This document shows positions 27,300-37,021 of a stretch of DNA of 64,000 nucleotides, one piece after another. The notes beneath the pieces were generated by a model. It did not search any database. It worked only from the letters and a program-made list of their open reading frames with translations, and was not told the origin of the DNA. Each line of letters begins with the position of its first letter. Position 1 is the stretch's first letter. Source of the DNA: Mycolicibacterium chubuense NBB4 (lineage in GTDB: Bacteria > Actinomycetota > Actinomycetes > Mycobacteriales > Mycobacteriaceae); the NCBI RefSeq assembly GCF_000266905.1, contig NC_018027.1, positions 5,146,001 to 5,210,000 of the forward strand, given 5' to 3'. The translations under genes and the position numbers were made by a program.

Positions 27300-28261
27300 A
27301 TCGCGCGCTGATCATCGGCGAGGCGCTGATCGACGTCGTCCAGCGCGAAGGTCGGCCGAGTTCCGAGCACGTCGGCGGAAGCCCGTTGAACGTCGCGGTC
27401 GGTTTGTCGCGGCTCGAGCGCGACGTCGACTTCCTCACGTCCATCGGCGACGACAGCCGCGGTCGCCGGATCGCCGATTACGTGGCCGCCGCGGGTGTCC
27501 ATCTGCTGGACGGCAGCGTCGCCGCACGGCGCACACCGGTGGCGCGGGCCGTGCTCGACGCGGCCGGCTCGGCGACCTACGAGTTCGACATCGACTGGCA
27601 TCTGGACGGTGCGCCGGACGTCGATGCGCCGGTGGTGGTGCACACCGGGTCGATCGCCACCGTCCTCGAGCCGGGTTGCCGCACCGTCGCCGCCCTCCTC
27701 GACGCCTATCGCGGGTCGGCCACGATCAGCTTCGACCCGAACGTGCGTGCGGCGCTGATCACCGACCACGGTCGGACAAGGACGCAGATCGAGCGGCTCG
27801 TGGCACGCAGCGATGTCGTCAAGGCCAGCGACGAAGATCTTCGGTGGCTCGCCCCGGACAGCACGCCGGAGGACGTGGCGCAGCGCTGGTCCATGACAGG
27901 TCCGGCAGTGGTGGTGGTCACCATGGGCGGCGACGGAGCGTTCGCGGTGTCCGCGGCGGGGTCGGTACGCGTGCCCGCCCGCCCGGTACAGGTGGTCGAC
28001 ACCGTCGGGGCCGGCGACTCCTTCATGGCCGGGCTGATCGACGCGCTGTGGTCACTCGACCTGCTCGGAGCCGAGCGCAGGGAGCAGCTTCGCGCCATCG
28101 ACCTCGACCGGCTCGCGGCCTCGGTGGAAGCCGCAGTCCTGAGTTCGGCCCTGACGGTGGAACAGGCCGGGGCTGTGCTGCCCGACCGCGCCACTCGCGA
28201 CGCCGCTGCTCTGGAGTCACATCGCGGTCGTGGGCGCGAAGATCCCCCGGCGGCCAGCTGA
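27296..28261 (+). CDS. PfkB-family carbohydrate kinase (fructokinase-like)
   Basis: Protein of 321 aa. Both PfkB signatures are present: GGSPLNVAVGLSRL near residue 30 and the ATP/catalytic motif DTVGAGDSFMAGL near residue 245, with the base aspartate in GAGD. It would phosphorylate the ketose made by the upstream dehydrogenase (fructose or xylulose). The start overlaps the dehydrogenase stop, so the two enzymes are made together. The exact sugar is inferred from context. Confidence 0.9.
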   Translation: MNRALIIGEALIDVVQREGRPSSEHVGGSPLNVAVGLSRLERDVDFLTSIGDDSRGRRIADYVAAAGVHLLDGSVAARRTPVARAVLDAAGSATYEFDIDWHLDGAPDVDAPVVVHTGSIATVLEPGCRTVAALLDAYRGSATISFDPNVRAALITDHGRTRTQIERLVARSDVVKASDEDLRWLAPDSTPEDVAQRWSMTGPAVVVVTMGGDGAFAVSAAGSVRVPARPVQVVDTVGAGDSFMAGLIDALWSLDLLGAERREQLRAIDLDRLAASVEAAVLSSALTVEQAGAVLPDRATRDAAALESHRGRGREDPPAAS

Positions 28262-28276
28262 CTCACAGCCCCCGGC

Positions 28277-28303
28277 GGTTTCAAAAACCGGCGCCGAGGT
28301 AAT
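28277..28303 (+). promoter_or_regulatory. Candidate SigF-type promoter upstream of csbD-like gene
   Basis: GGTTT at 28277-28281 and GGTAAT at 28298-28303, 16 bases apart, resemble the mycobacterial SigF consensus (GGTTT-N15-17-GGGTAT) with one or two mismatches in the -10. It fits a stress-induced CsbD gene 57 bp further on. Confidence 0.35.
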
Positions 28304-28359
28304 CCCGCGGTGAGGCTCATACCGGAGCCGGAACCGCGATTCGAACGAAGGAGGCGCAT

Positions 28360-28533
28360 ATGGGCGCCGATGACAAGGCCAGCAACAAGATCGACGACCT
28401 CGGCGGCAAGGCCAAAGAAGGCCTCGGCAAGCTGACGGGCGACGAGAGCAAAGAGAACGAAGGCAAGGTCGACCAGGCGAAGTCGAGCCTGAAGGACGCC
28501 GGCGAGAAGGTCAAGGACGCCTTCAAGAAGTAA
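28360..28533 (+). CDS. CsbD-family stress-response protein
   Basis: Protein of 57 aa: starts MGADDKASNKIDDLGGKAKE, is rich in Lys, Glu, Asp and Gly, and has the repeated GKxKExxGK pattern of CsbD proteins. These small, highly charged, probably disordered proteins are induced by general stress sigma factors (SigB in Bacillus; SigF in mycobacteria by analogy). A strong ribosome site GAAGGAGG is at 28347-28353, 6 bases before the ATG. A strong terminator follows the stop. Confidence 0.85.
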   Translation: MGADDKASNKIDDLGGKAKEGLGKLTGDESKENEGKVDQAKSSLKDAGEKVKDAFKK

Positions 28534-28544
28534 GTCCCCTACGA

Positions 28545-28580
28545 CAGAGGGCCCGCCACCACCCGGTGGCGGGCCCTCTG
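28545..28580 (+). terminator. Strong hairpin terminator after csbD-like gene
   Basis: Perfect 16-bp arms (28545-28560 and 28565-28580) around the loop ACCC form a very GC-rich hairpin 11 bp after the stop. There is no T-run, as is usual for mycobacterial terminators. Confidence 0.8.
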
Positions 28581-28760
28581 CCGTCGCGAGCACTGCACGA
28601 GTGTCGCGCGGCAGAAATTGACGCGCGATGCAGCACTGAGCTATCGATCGGTTGTTTGCCTACAACGCTGAACACCCGTATAGACTGCGATCGCCGAAGA
28701 CAGCAGGCAACACTACGCGGAGGGCGATCGCCCCTTCGCCGGGGGACGAAGGGTATCGCC

Positions 28761-30035
28761 ATGGGTCGGCACAGCATCTCGTATTTTGAAGAGCAGCAGG
28801 GGCTTTCGCCTCGCGACTCGACCTCCGGAACAGCGCTCCACATCGGCCGGGTGGGACTGCTGGCCGTCGCGCTGGGGATCGGGGCCGCGGTCGCGGGCGG
28901 TGCGGGCGTCGCCCACGCTGAAACCTCGGGCGGCAACGCCGGCGGGGACCACGCGACACATACGGCGACCAAACAGTCGTCGGTGCAGAGGTCGGCCGGG
29001 CGGGCGCACACGAACTCGACACGCAGCGAGAAGGCGTCGAGCGACGCCGGCACCACGAGGGGCTTCGGGACCACCAGGGACACCGACACCACGAGGGACG
29101 CCGACACCAAGAGCGACGCCGACACCAAGAGCGACGCCGACACCAGGAGCAGCGGCCACCAGGCCGCCGATGACCCGGCAGCGGTGCCGCGGTCGATCTC
29201 GCGCGGACCACGGAAGATCACGGCGGCACCGGTGCAACTCGACCCCGGCACGGTCGAGAAGCCGCTCGCCCTGCCGACGCCGGCGCCGCAAACGGGCGAC
29301 GCGCCGGCAGCACCCAAGCCGACCGTGCTCGGCGTGCTGCAACTGGTCGGCCGAAAGATCGAGGAGAGCTTCGCCCACGCGGTGCCGGCGGCGTCGTCGG
29401 CCTCGAGAACCGCAGCCGTCGCACCTGCGGTCCCCGCCCCCACCGACGAGGCCGCCACCCAGTACGGCGACATCGGCAAGTGGATGCTGCAGCCCAACGG
29501 GCAGATATCGGACTACGGCGGTCAGCTGTATGACGGCAAGACGCTGCTGGAACCGGTCAACGTGGTCATCGTCGACCCGACGTCGACCAACCCGCTGCAG
29601 GCCACGTGGAGGCTCAACGCCGCGATGCGGGCGTCCGGGTTCCCCGCGCAGGCCATCCACAGCTCGGGCTTCAAGGGCATCATCGACGACAAGACCTACC
29701 GGCAGCAGCCGATGGGCTTCCTCCGTGGCTATTCGGACAACTTCTTCGTGCTGCCGAACAACCACGGGCGCATCTTCGGACCCGATCCGGTGGAGACCAG
29801 CAGCGGGTACGTCTGGAGCGGCGCGTTCAGCCGCGAGGAATGGGGCACCTACAACGGGCGGCCCGCGCATCTCTATGTCTCGTCGAACATCGCCCGAGAC
29901 GCACTGGCGATGAACCTGGTGGCCAGCGGCCGCGCGACCTACGGCGGACTCGTCCCGCTGGACAACGCCTACAACACCGACACCACGACGACCGGTGACC
30001 ACGACGGCTACGCCGTTGTGCTGATCCTGAGCTAG
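28761..30035 (+). CDS. Secreted surface protein with low-complexity repeat region, unknown function
   Basis: Protein of 424 aa. A polar 28-residue N-terminus precedes a hydrophobic segment ending AGVAHA, a long-type signal peptide cleaved near residue 53. Then follows a disordered Thr/Asp/Arg/Ser region with imperfect six-residue repeats (DTTRDA, DTKSDA, DTKSDA; DNA 29078-29150), a Pro/Ala linker, and a C-terminal globular domain of about 190 residues starting GDIGKWMLQPNGQISDYGG and containing NFFVLPNNHGRIFGPDP. I recall similar C-terminal domains in mycobacterial exported proteins but no function. ATG 28761 gives the signal peptide. Confidence 0.75.
   Translation: MGRHSISYFEEQQGLSPRDSTSGTALHIGRVGLLAVALGIGAAVAGGAGVAHAETSGGNAGGDHATHTATKQSSVQRSAGRAHTNSTRSEKASSDAGTTRGFGTTRDTDTTRDADTKSDADTKSDADTRSSGHQAADDPAAVPRSISRGPRKITAAPVQLDPGTVEKPLALPTPAPQTGDAPAAPKPTVLGVLQLVGRKIEESFAHAVPAASSASRTAAVAPAVPAPTDEAATQYGDIGKWMLQPNGQISDYGGQLYDGKTLLEPVNVVIVDPTSTNPLQATWRLNAAMRASGFPAQAIHSSGFKGIIDDKTYRQQPMGFLRGYSDNFFVLPNNHGRIFGPDPVETSSGYVWSGAFSREEWGTYNGRPAHLYVSSNIARDALAMNLVASGRATYGGLVPLDNAYNTDTTTTGDHDGYAVVLILS
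29078..29150 (+). repeat. Imperfect 18-bp tandem repeats in secreted-protein gene
   Basis: About four copies of an 18-base unit of the form GACGCCGACACCAAGAGC encode Asp-Ala-Asp-Thr-Lys-Ser and variants. Two middle copies are identical, so copy number may vary between strains. Confidence 0.6.
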
Positions 30036-30042
30036 GGGCTCT

Positions 30043-30054
30043 CCCCTTCGGGGG
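30043..30054 (+). terminator. Short UUCG hairpin, possible terminator
   Basis: CCCC-TTCG-GGGG, 7 bp after the stop of the secreted-protein gene, forms a small hairpin with a stable UUCG loop. The stem is only 4 bp, so termination is uncertain. Confidence 0.3.
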
Positions 30055-30144
30055 TAAGTGGGCGAATCAGTACGGCTCTTCGTCACCAGGTGTGACAATC
30101 GCATGGGGTGCCGGAAGCGCTAAGCCCACGAGAGGTCCAGGCTC

Positions 30145-30600
30145 ATGAAACTCCGCTCCCTGCTGCCAACGCACCGCACTCCCGACAGCCGCATACTGGC
30201 GACGACGCTGATCCCCATCCTGGCTGCGGGCACCTGCCTACCGTCGGCACACGCAGAGCCCGGACAAGCGGACCTGGCGAAACCCTTCTCGGAGGCCGGC
30301 GGCCCGTTCGTCGGTCAATGGCGCGCCCACCGGGAGAGTCTCACCATCAACGCCGACGGCAGCGCCGTCGAGACCACCGACGCGGGCACAGTGAACTTCC
30401 GGCTCACCTTCGTGCAGGGCCCACCGTCGCAGCCGGACACCACCGCCGAAGGCAACCTGCCCGACGGCGGATATGCGGCGGCCACGCTCGTCGACGGCGG
30501 TCGCGGTCTGACCCTGTCCATCGCCAACGGCGACAACGGGTTTGCGTTCTGCAAGATAGTCAATGGCGGCTATGCGAACAGCGACGACTGCGGGGCGTGA
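30145..30600 (+). CDS. Small secreted protein, unknown function
   Basis: Protein of 151 aa. The N-terminal region has a hydrophobic ILATTLIPILAAGTCLPSAHA signal peptide, cleavage expected after AHA near residue 37. The mature part is a beta-rich domain (FVGQWRAHRESLTINADGSAVE ... FRLTFVQGPP) with two cysteines near the C-terminus (AFCKI, DDCGA). The pattern 'GxWxxHxxxLxIxxDGxGxxx' is recurrent in mycobacterial exported proteins of unknown role. ATG 30145 follows AGAGGTCCAGGCTC. Confidence 0.75.
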   Translation: MKLRSLLPTHRTPDSRILATTLIPILAAGTCLPSAHAEPGQADLAKPFSEAGGPFVGQWRAHRESLTINADGSAVETTDAGTVNFRLTFVQGPPSQPDTTAEGNLPDGGYAAATLVDGGRGLTLSIANGDNGFAFCKIVNGGYANSDDCGA

Positions 30601-30648
30601 ATCGAAACGCGGGCAGGCCTCCACCAGCGCATCAGCGCTGAGGAGGTT

Positions 30649-30739
30649 TGGCGGTGGCGGAGGGATTTGAACCCTCGGACGGGGGTTACCCGTCACACGC
30701 TTTCGAGGCGTGCTCCTTAGGCCGCTCGGACACGCCACC
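30649..30739 (-). tRNA. tRNA-Ser (CGA)
   Basis: The 7-bp acceptor stem GGTGGCG/CGCCACC, a long variable arm (GACGGGTAACCCGTC) and the loop CTCGAAA give anticodon CGA. The 3' CCA is encoded (30649-30651), unlike the other three tRNAs in the window. Confidence 0.95.
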
Positions 30740-30789
30740 GTGTGGCAGCTTACCGAGGGACGGCTCGGGAACCCAAACCGACCGCCGAG

Positions 30790-31239
30790 TCAGCGCTGCC
30801 GCGCGAAGAAGTCCTCCAGCAGCGCGGCGCATTCGGCGGCCAGCACTCCCCCGCGCACTTGCGGCCGGTGCGTCAGCCGCCGGTCGCGCACCACGTCCCA
30901 CAGGGAGCCGACCGCGCCCGTCTTCGACTCCCAGGCGCCGAAGACCAGCCGCGACACCCGCGCCATCACCAGCGCGCCGGCGCACATCGTGCACGGCTCG
31001 ACGGTCACCGCCAGCGTCGTGCCCTCCAAGCGCCAGCCGTCGCCGAGCACCTCTGCGGCCGCTCGCAACGCCAGGATCTCGGCGTGCGCCGTCGGGTCGG
31101 CGAGTTCCTCGCGACGATTCGCCGCGCGGGCCAACTCGGTTCCGTCCGCCGCGACGACGACCGCGCCGATCGGCACGTCGCGCGGGCCCGCACCCCGGGC
31201 CGCCTCGAGCGCCGCCCGGATCAGGTCCTCGTCGCTCAC
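30790..31239 (-). CDS. tadA: tRNA-specific adenosine deaminase
   Basis: Protein of 149 aa. It has the zinc cytidine/deoxycytidylate-deaminase motifs HAE (proton-shuttling glutamate, in DPTAHAEILAL) and PCTMCAGA. TadA converts A34 of tRNA-Arg(ACG) to inosine; that substrate tRNA is itself in this window at 56066-56138. GTG 31239 overlaps the stop of the upstream gene as GTGA. Its neighbours match the recalled Rv3752c-Rv3753c pair. Confidence 0.93.
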   Translation of the reverse strand: MSDEDLIRAALEAARGAGPRDVPIGAVVVAADGTELARAANRREELADPTAHAEILALRAAAEVLGDGWRLEGTTLAVTVEPCTMCAGALVMARVSRLVFGAWESKTGAVGSLWDVVRDRRLTHRPQVRGGVLAAECAALLEDFFARQR

Positions 31240-31760
31240 CTGCCCAAACGGTCCAGCACCGCCGACAGCTCGTCGGCGAAACCCATCTCCCGCGCGATCC
31301 GGCCCACCTGCTCGTCGGCGTAGAGGTCATCACTCTCGTCCAAGATCACCCCGAGCACCGCCTCCGGCAGACCCACGTCCGACAGCACGCCGAGGTCACC
31401 CTCCTCGAACGGGTCGCAGCGTTCGAGCTCCTCTTCGTCGATGTCGGCGTCGAGCTTCTCGAGCACTTCGGCGGCGATGTCGTAATCCAGTGCGGCCGTC
31501 GCATCCGACAGCAGCAACCGGGTGCCCGACGGAGCGGGCCGCACGATGACGAAGAACTCGTCGTCGATGTCCAGCAGCCCGAAAACCGCACCGGCGCTGC
31601 GTAACTCACGCAACTCCGTCTCGGCGGCGGTCAGGCTCGTCAAGGTCGCGGGTCGCATCGCGGTGCATCGCCACTTGCCGTCCTCGCGGACGACCGCCAC
31701 AGCGAAGCCGTCCGGCACATCCACCGCCCGCTCCTGCGCCTGTGCGCGTTGCGCTCCCAT
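31236..31760 (-). CDS. tRNA adenosine deaminase-associated protein
   Basis: Protein of 174 aa, rich in Asp and Glu, with no membrane segment. It begins MGAQRAQAQERAVDVPDGF and has a FGLLDIDDEFFVIVRP strand and an acidic DIDEEELERCDPFEEGDLG patch. Homologues always found next to tadA in actinobacteria are annotated as 'tRNA adenosine deaminase-associated protein'; molecular role unknown. It overlaps tadA and is probably co-translated with it. It diverges from tyrA. Confidence 0.85.
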   Translation of the reverse strand: MGAQRAQAQERAVDVPDGFAVAVVREDGKWRCTAMRPATLTSLTAAETELRELRSAGAVFGLLDIDDEFFVIVRPAPSGTRLLLSDATAALDYDIAAEVLEKLDADIDEEELERCDPFEEGDLGVLSDVGLPEAVLGVILDESDDLYADEQVGRIAREMGFADELSAVLDRLGR

Positions 31761-31853
31761 GACAGGTAACGGTAGTCCCCCACCATGGCCTTGACCAGCG
31801 AGTCCGCGCCTCCTGCACGTCGGGTGCGGCGGCCGGTGTGCCAACCTTGAACA

Positions 31854-32813
31854 GTGGGGAAGACACCGGTGTGCGTGGTCGGGCTCGGGCTCATCGGCGG
31901 CTCGCTCATGCGCGCCGCGAAGGCAGCCGGCCGGGACGTGTTCGGGTACAACCGCTCGATCGAGGGCGTCGAGGCGGCGCGGTTCGACGGCTTCGACGTC
32001 ACGGCCAGCCTGGACGAAGCGCTCACCCGGGCCGCCGAGTCCGACGCGCTGGTGGTTCTCGCCGTCCCGGTGCCCGCGCTGCCGCTGATGCTGCGCCACG
32101 TGCGCGACACCGCACCGGACTGCGCCCTGACCGACGTCACCAGCGTCAAGGGCGCGGTGCTCGACGAGGTCCGCAAGGTGGGTTTGCTCGGCCGTTTCGT
32201 CGGCGGTCACCCGATGACCGGCACCGCCTACTCCGGGTGGTCGGCGGGCAACGCCGGGCTGTTCCACAACGCGCCGTGGGTGATCAGTGTCGACGACCAC
32301 GTCGACGCCCAGGTGTGGGCGGAGGTGATGCACCTCGCGCTGGACTGCCGCGCCATCGTGGTCCCCGCCCGCTCGGACGAGCACGATGCCGCCGCCGCGA
32401 CGATCTCGCACCTGCCGCACCTGCTGGCCGAGGCGCTGGCCGCCACGGCCGGCGACGTGCCGCTGGCGTTCGCGCTGGCCGCCGGCTCGTTCCGGGACGG
32501 CACCCGGGTGGCGGCGACCGCGCCCGACCTGGTGCGGGCGATGTGCGAGGCCAACCGGGAGCAGCTGCTGCCCGTCCTCGACAAGGCGCTCACGCTGCTG
32601 GTCAACGCCCGGCGCCACCTCGCCAACGACGAGCCCGTGGTCGAGCTGGTCGAGGCGGGTCACGCGGCCCGGATCCGCTACGACAGCTTCAGCAGGCCCC
32701 AGATCGTCACCGTCGCGATCGGCGAAGAAGGATGGCGCGACGAGCTCGCGGCCCTCGGGCGCGCGGGCGGGGTGATCAGATCCGCTCTGCCAGTCCTGGG
32801 TAGTCGAGGATGA
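31854..32813 (+). CDS. tyrA: Prephenate dehydrogenase
   Basis: Protein of 319 aa. The NAD-binding motif [11 protein letters not shown] opens the chain, the [10 protein letters not shown] strand follows, and the prephenate-site motif is [12 protein letters not shown]. It oxidatively decarboxylates prephenate to 4-hydroxyphenylpyruvate in tyrosine synthesis; hisC2/Pat-type aminotransferase at 56363 could complete that route. GTG 31854 is the only start that keeps the Rossmann motif complete. No C-terminal ACT domain is evident. The 3' end overlaps the next convergent gene by 38 bp. Confidence 0.92.
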   Translation: MGKTPVCVVGLGLIGGSLMRAAKAAGRDVFGYNRSIEGVEAARFDGFDVTASLDEALTRAAESDALVVLAVPVPALPLMLRHVRDTAPDCALTDVTSVKGAVLDEVRKVGLLGRFVGGHPMTGTAYSGWSAGNAGLFHNAPWVISVDDHVDAQVWAEVMHLALDCRAIVVPARSDEHDAAAATISHLPHLLAEALAATAGDVPLAFALAAGSFRDGTRVAATAPDLVRAMCEANREQLLPVLDKALTLLVNARRHLANDEPVVELVEAGHAARIRYDSFSRPQIVTVAIGEEGWRDELAALGRAGGVIRSALPVLGSRG

Positions 32814-33372
32814 AACCTTCGGAGTCGACGGTGATCGTGGTCTCGGCGACCGGCGACTTGAGGCTGATGCCGTCGGCGCCCGCGGCATAGCTCACGGTCT
32901 CGACGTCCACGGACAGGTCGGGCACCCGCACGTAGACCACCGGCAGCGTCACCGACTCGCTGTCGCTCGTGTAGATCCCGGTGCGGCGGATCGGCAGCGT
33001 GTTGAAGAACGGGCTGAAGATCACATCGACGTCGAGTGCCCCGTCGAACGTGGACCGGCTGGTCTGACCGGAGTGCTCCTGCACCAACCACATGTTCTCT
33101 TCGTCACGGGCTATGGAGAGTTGCCGCTCCCGCTCGGCCAGCGTGACGGTGAGGGTGAGCCGTTTGGTGGCCCCCAACTCGTCGGTGAGGAGGTCATAGG
33201 ACGCGCTGAATGCCGGATGCGCCGGTGTTGCTGCGGCCACGACCCGGCCGTAGGCCTTGATGCGGTTCCCCGAGAGCTGGACGCGCGCGGACTCCATGCG
33301 CGGTTCATCGTGGGCACGCCACGTCAGGATGGCCGGCCAGGTTGTCGCATCAGAGCGATCGGCTTCACTCAT
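32776..33372 (-). CDS. Putative glycolipid-binding domain protein
   Basis: Protein of 198 aa resembling the putative glycolipid-binding family (PF06475): [17 protein letters not shown] near the start, [16 protein letters not shown] in the middle, and the characteristic [17 protein letters not shown]. No signal peptide. The ATG overlaps the stop of proZ (ATGA at 33369-33372), which places it at the end of the osmoprotectant operon, although a TACGGT six bases upstream could drive it separately. Actual ligand unproven. Confidence 0.75.
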   Translation of the reverse strand: MSEADRSDATTWPAILTWRAHDEPRMESARVQLSGNRIKAYGRVVAAATPAHPAFSASYDLLTDELGATKRLTLTVTLAERERQLSIARDEENMWLVQEHSGQTSRSTFDGALDVDVIFSPFFNTLPIRRTGIYTSDSESVTLPVVYVRVPDLSVDVETVSYAAGADGISLKSPVAETTITVDSEGFILDYPGLAERI

Positions 33373-34184
33373 GCCTCTACCGTAGGCGACGGGTCGCCCC
33401 GTTCGTGGCGGGCTCCGGAACTGTGATACGAATCCGGCCGCGAACCGCGGTGTGACCGAGATTCGAGTGCGACTTCGTCGCCGAGGATCGGCTGCGGCAC
33501 CGATCCGGATTTGCCGAACCGGCCCAGCCGCCCGGTGCCCGGCACCGACGCCCACACGGCGAAGGCGAGCGCCGCATCGAGGATCAGCGCCAGCGCGGTC
33601 ACCATCAGCGCGCCCACCAACGCGATGTGGAACTGCCGGACCTTGATGCCGTCGATCAGGTAGCGCCCCAGCCCGCCGAGGCTGGCGTAGGCGGCGACGG
33701 TGGCGGTCGCGACGATCTGCAGCGTCGCGGTGCGCAGGCCGCCGAGGATCAGCGGCAGCGCGTTGGGCGTCTCGACCCGCAGCAGGATCCGGGACTCTGT
33801 CATACCCATCGACCTGGCGGCGTCGACCACCGCGCGGTCGACGTTCGCGATCCCCGAGTACGTTCCTGCCAGCAGCGGCGGGATGCCGAGCAACATCAGC
33901 GCCACCGTCGGCGGCACCAGGCCCAGCCCCCACAGCAGCACGCCGAGCAGCAGCACACCGAGCGTCGGCAGCGCCCGCAGCGCGTTGACGCCGGTGACGA
34001 CGAGGAACGTGCCGCGCCCGGTGTGTCCGATGAGCATGCCGACCGGCACGGCGATCAGCGCCGAGAAGAACACCGCGACGGCGGTGTACTGCAGATGCTC
34101 GAGGATGCGCGCGGTCAGGCCGGCGGGGCCGCCCCAGTTGGCGGCGGTGAAGATGAAGGACAGCGCCTGCTCGAGGAAGTTCAC
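33369..34184 (-). CDS. proZ: Osmoprotectant ABC transporter permease
   Basis: Protein of 271 aa with six predicted membrane helices and the EAA-type loop VDAARSMGMTESRILLRVE. It resembles OpuCD/ProW-type permeases for glycine betaine, choline or carnitine. GTG 34184 overlaps the stop of the first permease (GTGA). A polar 45-residue C-terminal tail follows the last helix. By position it corresponds to recalled Rv3756c (proZ). Confidence 0.88.
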   Translation of the reverse strand: MNFLEQALSFIFTAANWGGPAGLTARILEHLQYTAVAVFFSALIAVPVGMLIGHTGRGTFLVVTGVNALRALPTLGVLLLGVLLWGLGLVPPTVALMLLGIPPLLAGTYSGIANVDRAVVDAARSMGMTESRILLRVETPNALPLILGGLRTATLQIVATATVAAYASLGGLGRYLIDGIKVRQFHIALVGALMVTALALILDAALAFAVWASVPGTGRLGRFGKSGSVPQPILGDEVALESRSHRGSRPDSYHSSGARHERGDPSPTVEA

Positions 34185-34852
34185 GCCGACGCTCCCGCCG
34201 TCGCGGCGCCGCGGGATCTCGGCGCTCTGGTCCAGGGCGTCAGCGCCTTGCCCGCGAACATGATCAGCGTGTCGATGACGATGGCCAGCACGAAGATCGC
34301 GACGATGCCGGCGATGATCTGGTCGCTCTTGTTCGCCTGGTAGCCCTCCGTGAACCAGGTGCCCAGACCACCGATGCCGATGACGGATCCGACGGCGACC
34401 ATCGAGATGTTCGTGACGGCGACCACCCGCAGGCTGGCGATGAGGACGGGAAGTGCCAGCGGCAGTTCGACTTTCACCATGCGGGTGAGTGGCTTGTAGC
34501 CGACGGCGGTGGCGGCGTCGAGCACCGCGGGAGACACCGCGTCCAGCGCCTCGGGAACGGCGCGGACCAGCAGCGCCACGGTGTAGAGCGTCAGCGCGAC
34601 GATGACGTTCGCCTCGTCGAGGATTCGGGTGGGGATGATCAGCGGGAGCACCACGAACAGCGCGAGCGACGGGATGGTGAAGATGATGCTCGCGGTCACC
34701 GTCGTCAGTCGCCGCAGTGCCGTCGTCCGCTGCACCAGCGCTCCGAGCGGCACCGCGATCACCAGCCCGAGCACGATCGGGATCAGCGAGAGCCGCAGGT
34801 GGATCAGCGTCAGCGTCCACAGGTCGTCGAGGTGGGTGAACAGGTAGCGCAT
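34181..34852 (-). CDS. proW: Osmoprotectant ABC transporter permease
   Basis: Protein of 223 aa with about five or six predicted membrane helices and the loop LDAATAVGYKPLTRMVKVELPLALPV that contacts the ATPase. OpuCB/ProW type. It starts 4 bp after the proV stop and overlaps proZ, so the genes are co-translated. Corresponds to recalled Rv3757c. Confidence 0.88.
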   Translation of the reverse strand: MRYLFTHLDDLWTLTLIHLRLSLIPIVLGLVIAVPLGALVQRTTALRRLTTVTASIIFTIPSLALFVVLPLIIPTRILDEANVIVALTLYTVALLVRAVPEALDAVSPAVLDAATAVGYKPLTRMVKVELPLALPVLIASLRVVAVTNISMVAVGSVIGIGGLGTWFTEGYQANKSDQIIAGIVAIFVLAIVIDTLIMFAGKALTPWTRAPRSRGAATAGASA

Positions 34853-34856
34853 CGGG

Positions 34857-35963
<1,107 letters not shown>

Positions 35964-35972
35964 GTCGCGCCT

Positions 35973-36926
35973 CTATTTCTGCACGGGTTTGTCGAAGCCG
36001 TTGTCGGCGATCCACTTACGCGCCGCCTCGTCGGGGTCGACGCCCCGGTTGCCCTCCACCGAGGTGTTCAGCTCGATCAGTCCCTGGGTGGTCAGTTTGG
36101 CGCTGACGGCGTCGAGCACCGTCTTGAGTTCGTCGGACATCTTCTGGGAGGACACCAGCGGCACCACGTTCGCGGCCAGGAAGGCGTTCTTCGGGTCTTC
36201 GAGCACCACCAGCTTGCTCTGCTCGATCGCCGGCGAGGTCGAGAAGATGTTCGCCGCCGTCACCGTTCCGCCGGTCAGCGCCTGAACGGTCGCCGGGCCG
36301 CCGCCGTCGCTGATCGCGATGAAGTTCGCGGGGGCGATGTCGAGTCCGTACTTCTCCTTGAGCCCCACCAGACCTGTCTGCCGGCTCTGAAACTCCGACG
36401 GCGCACCGACTTTCACTTCGGCCGAGTGTGCGGCGAGGTCGGCGATGGTCTTGAGATTCCAGCGCTGCGCGGTCGCCTGGCTCACCGCGAGGGTGTCCTT
36501 GTCCTCCGCCGGCGAGGGGTAGAGGATCGACAGGTCGCCGGGGAGCGCCTTCAACAGTGCCAGCAGCACAGCGTCCGGGGTCGTCGCCGGACTCTTCTCG
36601 TCGAAGTACTGCAGCAGGTTGCCCGTGTACTCCGGGATGAGGTCGATCGAGTGGTCGCGCACCGCGGGGATGTACGTCTCCCGGCTGCCGATGCCGAACT
36701 GCCGGGAGACCGTGAAGCCGTTGGCCTCCAAGGCCTGGGCGTAGATCTCGGCGAGGATCTTCGATTCGGTGAAGTCGGCCGACCCCACCTTGATCGACTT
36801 CAGGTCGCCCGAGACCTCGCCGCCGCCGAGCGGATTCGAGCTTCCACACGCCGACACCATCAGGGCCAGGAGAAGCGCGATCGCTATGCGCAAGGGATAC
36901 CGCCTGGGCTTTCGGTAGCTGATCAC
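35973..36926 (-). CDS. proX: Osmoprotectant-binding lipoprotein
   Basis: Protein of 317 aa. The N-terminal signal ends in the lipobox VSAC. The mature part is OpuAC/ProX-type: KVGSADFTESKILAEIYAQALE, the DLIPEYTGNLLQYF ligand loop, and VNTSVEGN near the end. It captures glycine betaine- or choline-like solutes outside the membrane for ProVWZ. GTG 36926 follows GAAAGGACG by about 8 bases. First gene of the operon, divergent from the LapA-domain gene. Confidence 0.9.
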   Translation of the reverse strand: MISYRKPRRYPLRIAIALLLALMVSACGSSNPLGGGEVSGDLKSIKVGSADFTESKILAEIYAQALEANGFTVSRQFGIGSRETYIPAVRDHSIDLIPEYTGNLLQYFDEKSPATTPDAVLLALLKALPGDLSILYPSPAEDKDTLAVSQATAQRWNLKTIADLAAHSAEVKVGAPSEFQSRQTGLVGLKEKYGLDIAPANFIAISDGGGPATVQALTGGTVTAANIFSTSPAIEQSKLVVLEDPKNAFLAANVVPLVSSQKMSDELKTVLDAVSAKLTTQGLIELNTSVEGNRGVDPDEAARKWIADNGFDKPVQK

Positions 36927-37021
36927 GCCGAACGTCCTTTCCAGGTCGCTGAACCTGTCGTGACCCTAACGCGATGTAGCCGAAGGTTTCATTCGAAGCG
37001 CGAAAGGGCAAAAATGAAGAC

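Noticed and set aside
33373..33384. TACGGT plus six bases before the glycolipid-binding gene as proof of a separate leaderless promoter
   Set aside because: The gene start overlaps the proZ stop (ATGA), so operon coupling explains it; the hexamer may be coincidental.
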